A stretch of DNA of 64,000 nucleotides from Streptomyces himalayensis subsp. himalayensis (GTDB lineage: Bacteria > Actinomycetota > Actinomycetes > Streptomycetales > Streptomycetaceae): positions 537,107 through 601,106 of the forward strand of contig NZ_JACEHE010000002.1 of assembly GCF_013778455.1 (NCBI RefSeq), given 5' to 3'. The notes beneath the pieces are model-generated. The model saw only the letters and a program-made list of their open reading frames with translations. It was not told the DNA's origin and searched no databases. Position 1 is the stretch's first letter. Every line of letters begins with the position of its first letter. A program made the position numbers and the translations under genes. Shown here piece after piece: positions 36,396 to 42,903 of this stretch.

Positions 36396-37961
36396 GTGAG
36401 CACCGAGAACGAGGGCACTGTGGTACCCCCGGCCCCGTCTGCACCTCCTGTGCCGGTGGAAACTCCCGCCACATCCGCGACGCCCGGCAGCGCGGCGCCC
36501 GGAGCGCCGGGCCAGGGTTCCGCGGGCGCCACGGCACATCCGCAGGGTGACCACGTGACCGCTCAGCATGGGCAGGCCGCGCATGAGCAGAGTGCCCTTG
36601 GTCAGGCTGCGGGTGCGTACGGCGCGGCGTATCAGCACGCCGATGCCGCTCACGGCGGGACGCCAGGCCAGGGCGCCCCGGAGTCGCACGGTGGCGCGGC
36701 GTCGAACGGGGGCGCGGCGGGGCACGGGAGTGCATCCGCCGGTGAGTGGCCGCCTCCCCCGCCGCCGACCGTTCCCTCATACGCGGGAGGCGGCGGCGGA
36801 TCCGGCTGGGGCTCCTCGTACCAGCCTCCTCAGCCGAAGCCCGGCGGGCGGCGCGGCGGACTCGTCGCCGCGGTGCTGGCGGCCGCGTTGCTGGCAGGAG
36901 GCGTCGGCGGCGGCGTCGGCTACTGGGCGGCGGAGCGCAACGACACCGCGAGCTCGACGACCGTCTCCGTCTCGGACACCCCCTCGGATCTGAAGCGCGA
37001 TCCCGCCTCGGTCGCCGGGATCGCCGCCGCGGCGCTGCCCAGCGTCGTGACCATCGAGGCCACGGCCGGCGACGGAGAGGGCGGCACGGGCACCGGCTTC
37101 GTCTACGACACGCAGGGCCACATCCTCACCAACAACCATGTGGTGGCCTCGGCTGCCGACGGCGGCAAGCTCTCCGCCACCTTCTCCGACGGCAAGAAGT
37201 ACAACGCCGAGGTGATCGGCCGCGCCCAGGGCTACGACGTCGCGGTCATCAAGCTGAAGAACGCCCCCGACGACCTGAAGCCGTTGCCGCTCGCCGACTC
37301 CGACAAGGTGGCCGTCGGCGACGCGACGATCGCCATCGGCGCGCCCTTCGGTCTCTCGAACACGGTGACCACGGGCATCGTCAGTGCCAAGAACCGCCCG
37401 GTGGCTTCCAGCGACGGCACGGGCACCAGCAAGGCGTCGTACATGAGCGCCCTGCAGACCGACGCCTCCATCAACCCGGGCAACTCCGGCGGTCCCCTCC
37501 TCAACGCGCGCGGCGCGGTCATCGGCGTCAACTCGGCCATCCAGTCCGCAAGCAACGGCCTGGACGGTGGCGGCCAGGCCGGCTCGATCGGCCTCGGCTT
37601 CGCGATCCCGATCAACCAGGCGAAGAACGTCGCCAACCAGCTGATCAAGGCGGGCGAGCCGGTCTACCCGGTCATCGGCGCCTCGGTCTCCCTCGAGGAG
37701 GACGGCGGGGGCGCGAAGATCACCGACGAGGGCGCCAACGGCGCCGACCCGGTCACCCCGGGCGGACCGGCCGACAAGGCGGGCCTCAAGCCCGGCGACG
37801 TCATCACCAAGCTCGACGACACGGTGATCGACAGCGGCCCGACCCTGATCGGCGAGATCTGGACCCACCAGCCCGGCGACACCGTCAAGATCACCTTCAA
37901 GCGGGACGGCAAGGAGCAGACGGTGGACGTGGTCCTGGGCGAGCGCAAGGGCGACAGCTGA
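36396..37961 (+). CDS. Membrane-anchored HtrA/DegP-like serine protease with PDZ domain
   Basis: 521 residues: a long cytoplasmic Pro/Ala/Gly/His-rich segment (1-154), one membrane helix (155-178, LVAAVLAAALLAGGVGGGVG), an extracellular trypsin-like domain and a C-terminal PDZ domain (about 425-515). The catalytic triad is His248 (TNNHVVAS), Asp281 (YDVAVIKL) and Ser364 (NPGNSGGPL). It is a housekeeping envelope-stress protease. The GTG at 36396 follows GAGGAGAAG by 7 bases; in-frame starts at 36288 lack a site. The 288-base spacer from gdpD should hold divergent promoters. Confidence 0.93.
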   Translation: MSTENEGTVVPPAPSAPPVPVETPATSATPGSAAPGAPGQGSAGATAHPQGDHVTAQHGQAAHEQSALGQAAGAYGAAYQHADAAHGGTPGQGAPESHGGAASNGGAAGHGSASAGEWPPPPPPTVPSYAGGGGGSGWGSSYQPPQPKPGGRRGGLVAAVLAAALLAGGVGGGVGYWAAERNDTASSTTVSVSDTPSDLKRDPASVAGIAAAALPSVVTIEATAGDGEGGTGTGFVYDTQGHILTNNHVVASAADGGKLSATFSDGKKYNAEVIGRAQGYDVAVIKLKNAPDDLKPLPLADSDKVAVGDATIAIGAPFGLSNTVTTGIVSAKNRPVASSDGTGTSKASYMSALQTDASINPGNSGGPLLNARGAVIGVNSAIQSASNGLDGGGQAGSIGLGFAIPINQAKNVANQLIKAGEPVYPVIGASVSLEEDGGGAKITDEGANGADPVTPGGPADKAGLKPGDVITKLDDTVIDSGPTLIGEIWTHQPGDTVKITFKRDGKEQTVDVVLGERKGDS

Positions 37962-38091
37962 CGCGACGCGGCGGCGGGGCCGGCGGAACCGGCCTCGCAT
38001 CCTGCGCAGGCGTTCCGGAGGGCGGGACGCTCCCGTTCCCATGTCCGTGACAGGTAGGCTGTAGCCGCTCTGCCCCAGGTGGCCGGGGCGA

Positions 38092-38176
38092 GGTGGGTTG
38101 CCCGAGCGGCCTAAGGGAACGGTCTTGAAAACCGTCGTGGCGCAAGCCACCGTGGGTTCAAATCCCACACCCACCG
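38092..38176 (+). tRNA. tRNA-Ser(UGA)
   Basis: A class II tRNA: acceptor GGTGGGT / ACCCACC, D-arm CCC/GGG, anticodon arm ACGGT-CTTGAAA-ACCGT with anticodon TGA, long variable arm, T-arm GTGGG-TTCAAAT-CCCAC, and discriminator G. CCA is not encoded. Its 3' half is the integration site of the element at 38123-42579. Confidence 0.97.
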
Positions 38177-38177
38177 C
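38123..38177 (+). repeat. attL core (3' part of tRNA-Ser)
   Basis: From the TCTTGAAAACCG of the anticodon arm to the base after the tRNA end. Matches 42525-42579 at all but two variable-arm positions. Confidence 0.85.
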
Positions 38178-38205
38178 TTGCAGGTCAGCGTAAGGGCTGG
38201 TCAGG

Positions 38206-38234
38206 AGGGGTGCTTCGGTCGTCGGAGCACCCCT
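38206..38234 (+). terminator. Terminator after tRNA-Ser, inside the element
   Basis: AGGGGTGCT / AGCACCCCT, a 9-bp stem with an 11-base loop followed by TTCG, 30 bases past the tRNA. Supplied by the element, since the presumed original terminator is at 42588. Confidence 0.65.
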
Positions 38235-38293
38235 TTCGCGTAGAGGCTGTCTCACCCCTTCTCGCCCGTATCCCACGGTTGACCAGTGCGTAT

Positions 38294-38313
38294 GGGCCAT
38301 CTGTGGGCCAGGA
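38294..38313 (+). repeat. Left copy of a 20-bp direct repeat (candidate integrase arm site)
   Basis: GGGCCATCTGTGGGCCAGGA, abutting the integrase stop. The partner copy at 42435-42454 differs at one base. Confidence 0.55.
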
Positions 38314-39582
38314 TCAGGGCTGCTCGTCATCGTCGAGAGCGCGGGCGATCAGGTTGTTGGAGTGTTGCTGACCGCCCTTCAGGATCTTGGCGTAGAACCG
38401 GTACAGCACAGCGATGCTGTGGCCGGCGCGCGCGGCGACCTCCGCGGGGTCCACCCCCGATTTGATCCAGAGGGACACCCCGGCGTGCCGCAGGGAGTAC
38501 GGTACCGCGGCCAAGGAAGATTCGACCTCAGCGGGGGTCAGAACGGCCTCCCGCGCTCTGTCCCAGAGGTCGCAGTACTCCGTGGATGCGACCCGACCAC
38601 CCCGTGCCGCGCGGAACAGTCGGCCGTCGTCCGCGGTGCCATATCGGGCGATGTGCTCGCGGAGCAGGTGAACGAGAACGGGCGGGATCGGCACGGTGCG
38701 CGTGGCGCCGCTCTTTCGGCGCTTCAGCCCACGCTTCTCGTACGACGTGCCCTCGTCCGTCCAGCCCCCACCGACTTCCGGGCGGCTCTCGCCCAACAGC
38801 AGCTCGCCCCATTCCTTCACGCTGTCTGGGGAGCTGGGTGGCAGCGTGCAGTCCGACTCCTTGAGCGCGACGATCTCACCGGGCCGCATTGCCGCGTAGT
38901 AGAGGCACCCAAAGAACGCGTGAAGGTGTTCGCCGCGCGGGCCGGAGTCACGGACGGCCCCGAGAAGGGCGCGTGCCACGGCAGGCCCTGGCACGAACCG
39001 AAAGTCAATCTCGTCATCGCTCTCGGGTGCCGTCCAGTCGACGCGCAGGAGCGGGTTCGCGCTTAGGAGTCCCTTCTCGTCCACGGTGTAACGGAGCATG
39101 TTGCTCAGCACCATGCGCTTTCGCCGAACCGTGTTCTCGGCGGCCTTCTTCCCGTCCAATCGCAGCGCGAGGGCTTCGAGAGCGGGGCGTAGAAGGGCGG
39201 GGTCCTCCAAGTCCTTGACCTTGCGCGAGTTCGCCGCGATCCAGCCGAGCGCGGCGCGGATATCGGCTGGCGGCTCCTCGACAACGTGGCGCGGCGCCCA
39301 ACTCCCTTCCGAGTTCCTGACCGCGCGGAAGGCCCACTGATACAGCGCCGCACGGAGCACGGTCGCGCGGGGCGCACCGCGCTTGGTGGTGACGAACAGC
39401 GGGGTCACCACGGCGAGCGATTCCGCAATGCTCGCCCGGTGCTTGGCGGCGGCGCGTGGCCACTTCATGAGCACGTACTCGGTGGCGTGCTCGAACCAGG
39501 ACGGGGACGTACGCGCCATCAACTCGGCTGCCGGGAGGCCGGTCTCCTCGTCGAATTGCTGGTGGTCGCGGAGAGCTGCCAT
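38314..39582 (-). CDS. int: Tyrosine recombinase/integrase (5' end unclear)
   Basis: At least 422 residues with a core-binding domain and a C-terminal catalytic domain: Arg in AAMRPGEIVALK, Lys/Arg region GATRTVPIPP, SLRHAGVSLW with the His-x-x-Arg-type box, AGHSIAVLYRFY with the second His and the nucleophile Tyr. It would integrate the element into tRNA-Ser. The frame stays open upstream from ATG 39582 to a TGA at 39838-39840 and encodes a typical phage-integrase N-terminus (YDVDIWSIRKR, KPWELRWRVGERPHSRSF), but no ATG, GTG or TTG lies there. Either CTG is used or the original start was lost. Confidence 0.88.
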   Translation of the reverse strand: MAALRDHQQFDEETGLPAAELMARTSPSWFEHATEYVLMKWPRAAAKHRASIAESLAVVTPLFVTTKRGAPRATVLRAALYQWAFRAVRNSEGSWAPRHVVEEPPADIRAALGWIAANSRKVKDLEDPALLRPALEALALRLDGKKAAENTVRRKRMVLSNMLRYTVDEKGLLSANPLLRVDWTAPESDDEIDFRFVPGPAVARALLGAVRDSGPRGEHLHAFFGCLYYAAMRPGEIVALKESDCTLPPSSPDSVKEWGELLLGESRPEVGGGWTDEGTSYEKRGLKRRKSGATRTVPIPPVLVHLLREHIARYGTADDGRLFRAARGGRVASTEYCDLWDRAREAVLTPAEVESSLAAVPYSLRHAGVSLWIKSGVDPAEVAARAGHSIAVLYRFYAKILKGGQQHSNNLIARALDDDEQP

Positions 39583-40113
39583 AAGCTCTGCCCGACGTCC
39601 GTCCGCTTGCGGCTTGAGCTTGAAGCTTCGGGAGTGAGGGCGCTCGCCGACCCGCCAGCGAAGTTCCCATGGCTTCGGGCGCCCGGCGCGCTTACGGATG
39701 GACCAGATATCGACGTCGTATCCACGGCTGACATCAACGACGCCGGACGGAGGCGTACCCCAGCGTCCCTGTCCGGCCGTCGTGTCAGCGAGCGGCGGCA
39801 GCCGAAGCAGGCCCTGATCGAACTCCGAATGCGGTGGTCAGGTCTCATCTTGGGCCGCCGGGGCTCCGAACGACCCTGGCGAGCACGAAGGGGGTGACTG
39901 GGCTGATCAGGCGCTGCGGGGAACCGCTTGGCCGAATCCATGCCGCGCCATCAGGGTGACAAGGAGGAGCTGGGGTGTGAGCGTCCCGGGTCGGCGCGCT
40001 GTCCTCCTGCAGTCTGCCCCGAGCGGGTGCGCGAGGCACCTGCGAGAAATGCCGTCACTGGCATGACCGCTGGATGCGGGCGCGTGGCGGCACGCACATG
40101 AAAGGCAGCTTGT

Positions 40114-42303
40114 ATGGCCATGCCCACGGTCTTTTCTGATCTGCTCTTCGCGTTCAGACGACGTGCCAGACGTGCCACAGGCCGGCAGCGGTCGAGGAAC
40201 AGCCGGGCCGGGGCGGTAGCGGTCCTGAGCGCGGTGCTCGTGCTCTTCTGCCCCGGTGTCGCGCTGGCCGCCCCGGGCGACCTGGATCCCACCTTCGACA
40301 CCGACGGCAAGGTCACCACCGACTTCGCCGGCCGCTTCGACCAGGCTAACGGGGTGGTGGTGCAGCCCGACGGCAAGATCGTTACCGCCGGCCAGAGCAG
40401 CACGTTCGCCGGCGGCGACTTCGCGTTGGCCCGCTATAACACTGACGGCAGCCTGGACACCTCCTTCGACACCGACGGCAGGGTGACCACCGACTTCGGC
40501 GGCAATGACGGGGCTAACGGGGTGGTGGTGCAGCCCGACGGCAAGATCGTCGCCGCTGGCTTTGCTGCCACGGACGGCACCGACTTCGCGCTGGCCCGCT
40601 ATAACACTGACGGCAGCCTGGACACCTCCTTCGACACCGACGGCAAGGTGACCACCGACTTCACCCTCAACGGCCCCGCCAACGACGTGGCTTTGGGTCT
40701 GGCGCTGCAGGACGACGGCAAGATTGTCGCCGCCGGCAATAGCAACTCGGGGGGCAGCATTGACTTCGCGTTGGCCCGCTACGACATCGACGGCAGTCTG
40801 GACACCGACTTCGACGTCGACGGCAAGGTGACCACCGACTTCGCCGGCGGCCAAGACCGTGCTAACGCGGTAGTGGTGCAGGCCGACGGCAGGATCGTTG
40901 CCGCCGGCCAGGGCGAATCGGGCGGCGACGGATTCGACTTCGCGTTGGCCCGCTACGACATCGACGGCAGCCTGGACACCGACTTCGACGCCGACGGCAC
41001 GGTGACCACCGACTTCGGCGGCACCGACAACGGTCGCGGGGTGGCGCTGCAGACCGACGGCAAGATCGTCGCCGCCGGCACCAGCGACTCGGGCGGCAGC
41101 AGTGACTTCGCGTTGGCCCGCTACGACATCGACGGCAGCCTGGACACCGACTTCGACGCCGACGGCACGGTGACCACCGACTTCGGCGGCACCGACAACG
41201 CTCGCGGGGTAGTGGTGCAGACCGACGGCAAGATCGTCGCCGCCGGCACCAGCGACTCGGGCGACGGTGGCGACTTCGCGCTGGCCCGCTACAACAGCAA
41301 CGGCAGCCTGGACACCTCTTTCGGCACCGGCGGCACGGTGACCACCGACTTCGGCGGCACCGACGAGGCTCACGCGGTGGCACTGCAGACCGACGGCAAG
41401 ATCATCGCTGCTGGCCTTAGCGCCCCAGGCGAGGCCCTCGACTTCGCGCTGGCCCGTTACGAGGGCGGCGTTGCCCCTGTCGGCGTGGACGTGTCCGTCA
41501 CCAAGACCGGGCCGGCCACCGTCGAGCTGGGCGATCAAGTCTCCTACACCGTGACGGTGACCAACAACAGCACCACCGACTCGGCCACCAACGTCACGCT
41601 GGCCGACACCGTCACCGGACCCGGTCAATTGGTGTCCGCCACGCCCAGTCAGGGCACCTGCACCACCACATCCACCAGCGCCTCCTGCGCCCTGGGCTCC
41701 CTCGGCCCCGGCGCCAGCGCCACGGTGACCGTCGTCGTCGAGCCCACGGCCACCGGCACCATCTCCGACACCGCCACGGCCCAGGCCACGGAACCCGACC
41801 CCGAGCCCGACAACAACACCGACACCGCGACCACCACCGTCGAGGACGCTCCCCCTGCCGGCGTGGACGTGTCCGTCACCAAGACCGGGCCAGCCACCGC
41901 CAAGCTGGGCCAAAACATCTCCTACACCGTGACGGTGACCAACAACAGCACCACCGACCCGGCCACCGACGTCACGCTGGACGACACCCTCACCGGCCCC
42001 GGTCGACTGGTGTCTGCCACGCCCAGCCAGGGCACCTGCACCACCACACCCACCAGCGCCTCATGCGCCCTGGGCATCCTCGACTCCGGTGCCAGCGCCA
42101 CGGTGACCGTCGTCGTCGAACCCACGGCCAGGGGCACCATCTCCGACACCGCCACGGCCCAGGCCACGGAACCCGACCCCGAGCCGGACAACAACACCGA
42201 CACCGCGACCACCACCGTGAAGAAAAAGAAGTGTCCGCCCTATGACCACAAGGGGTGCAAAAAGCCAGGTAAGCCCAAGCCATGGGATGCACTTGTGGGA
42301 TGA
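40114..42303 (+). CDS. Secreted delta-60 repeat / DUF11 surface protein (element cargo)
   Basis: 729 residues. A basic N-terminus and signal (AVAVLSAVLVLFCPGVALA, cleaved before APGDLD) precede seven near-identical ~56-residue delta-60 repeats (about 52-455), each with LDT(S/D)F, GxVTTDF, DGKIVAAG and DFALARY, likely a beta-propeller-like fold. Two DUF11 domains follow (about 462-575 and 585-705), starting VDVSVTKTGPAT. The basic tail reads VKKKKCPPYDHKGCKKPGK. DNA identity between repeats is high. It is probably an extracellular adhesin- or stalk-like protein. There is no sorting signal, so it may be released. Confidence 0.85.
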   Translation: MAMPTVFSDLLFAFRRRARRATGRQRSRNSRAGAVAVLSAVLVLFCPGVALAAPGDLDPTFDTDGKVTTDFAGRFDQANGVVVQPDGKIVTAGQSSTFAGGDFALARYNTDGSLDTSFDTDGRVTTDFGGNDGANGVVVQPDGKIVAAGFAATDGTDFALARYNTDGSLDTSFDTDGKVTTDFTLNGPANDVALGLALQDDGKIVAAGNSNSGGSIDFALARYDIDGSLDTDFDVDGKVTTDFAGGQDRANAVVVQADGRIVAAGQGESGGDGFDFALARYDIDGSLDTDFDADGTVTTDFGGTDNGRGVALQTDGKIVAAGTSDSGGSSDFALARYDIDGSLDTDFDADGTVTTDFGGTDNARGVVVQTDGKIVAAGTSDSGDGGDFALARYNSNGSLDTSFGTGGTVTTDFGGTDEAHAVALQTDGKIIAAGLSAPGEALDFALARYEGGVAPVGVDVSVTKTGPATVELGDQVSYTVTVTNNSTTDSATNVTLADTVTGPGQLVSATPSQGTCTTTSTSASCALGSLGPGASATVTVVVEPTATGTISDTATAQATEPDPEPDNNTDTATTTVEDAPPAGVDVSVTKTGPATAKLGQNISYTVTVTNNSTTDPATDVTLDDTLTGPGRLVSATPSQGTCTTTPTSASCALGILDSGASATVTVVVEPTARGTISDTATAQATEPDPEPDNNTDTATTTVKKKKCPPYDHKGCKKPGKPKPWDALVG

Positions 42304-42434
42304 ACTTGAAGCGCTGAGCCCCGGGCGTTAGTTCCGGCGGCGACCCCGGCGGGCCGGGGTCGCCGCCACGGCTCCAGGGACCGTACGGACGTGTGCCGGA
42401 GCGGGCCGCCCCGCTGCCCTGCGCCACCCTCCGC

Positions 42435-42454
42435 GGGCCATGTGTGGGCCAGGA
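42435..42454 (+). repeat. Right copy of the 20-bp direct repeat (candidate integrase arm site)
   Basis: GGGCCATGTGTGGGCCAGGA, 70 bases inside the right att repeat and in the same orientation as the copy at 38294-38313. Confidence 0.55.
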
Positions 42455-42524
42455 GGCGCAATTTCGGTTTGTTGTGCGCCATTCTCGCAGGTCACCGCGC
42501 ATCCGCGCCCTACAGCCGCAACGC

Positions 42525-42579
42525 TCTTGAAAACCGTCGTGGCGCGAGTCACCGTGGGTTCAAATCCCACACCCACCGC
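42525..42579 (+). repeat. attR: duplicated tRNA-Ser 3' end
   Basis: A copy of the anticodon-to-3' end of tRNA-Ser(UGA) without the 5' half, so it cannot fold as a tRNA. Two variable-arm changes and one change just outside the repeat distinguish it from the functional gene. Confidence 0.88.
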
Positions 42580-42587
42580 CAGGTGAT

Positions 42588-42622
42588 ACGGCCCCTGACC
42601 AGGGAAAACGGTCAGGGGCCGT
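42588..42622 (+). terminator. Perfect 13-bp terminator next to attR (probably the ancestral tRNA-Ser terminator)
   Basis: ACGGCCCCTGACC / GGTCAGGGGCCGT with a 9-base loop. It begins 9 bases after the att repeat, where a tRNA terminator is expected. Confidence 0.75.
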
Positions 42623-42691
42623 GCTGCTGCTCACTGCCCGCGCGTAACCGTTGGCACGCGATCCGTGAGCGGGTCCTCCCTGGGCGGCGCG

Positions 42692-42814
42692 CTGGAGTCC
42701 CTCGGACCGGGCCCGGTCCACCACCATCGCGATCAGCTGGCCATCCGAAACCACATCGGCCAGCCGACCGGCCGGGGCCTCGCCCTGGCTCGACTCGACG
42801 TCCTGCTTGGACAC
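42692..42814 (-). pseudogene. IS256-family transposase N-terminal fragment
   Basis: From a GTG with an AGGGAGAT site upstream, about 41 codons end in DGQLIAMVVDRARSEGLQ. That is the start of Streptomyces IS256/Mutator transposases, which continue LTGEGGLLQQ. Here the sequence diverges right after GLQ and no transposase core follows. It is a remnant beside the element; the rest of 42623-42903 shows nothing else. Confidence 0.6.
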
Positions 42815-42903
42815 GTGACGTATCTCCCTTGATCGGCAGATCCGCCGTTGGTTTCACAGTCCCGCGGGTCGCTGGATGCCCTGGAAGGACAGAAGGGCGT
42901 TGA

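Larger units (their letters stand above)
38123..42579. mobile_element. 4.46-kb integrative element in tRNA-Ser(UGA)
   Basis: Bounded by a 55-bp direct duplication of the tRNA-Ser 3' end (38123-38177 and 42525-42579). The tyrosine integrase lies next to the left end and reads toward the tRNA, the usual arrangement. The only other gene is a large secreted delta-60/DUF11 protein. No excisionase, replication or transfer gene is visible, so it is either a minimal element needing helpers or the remnant of a larger one. The 530-base stretch 39583-40113 holds only the integrase 5' extension and the cargo promoter region. Confidence 0.85.

Noticed and set aside
36108..36725. Upstream extension of the GDPD frame
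   Set aside because: No GDPD sequence, runs opposite the protease N-terminal region and its promoter spacer.
42328..42576. Small minus-strand frame over attR starting MGVGFEPTVTRATT
   Set aside because: It is the antisense translation of the tRNA-Ser 3' end; a nearly identical phrase appears opposite the intact tRNA at about 38145.
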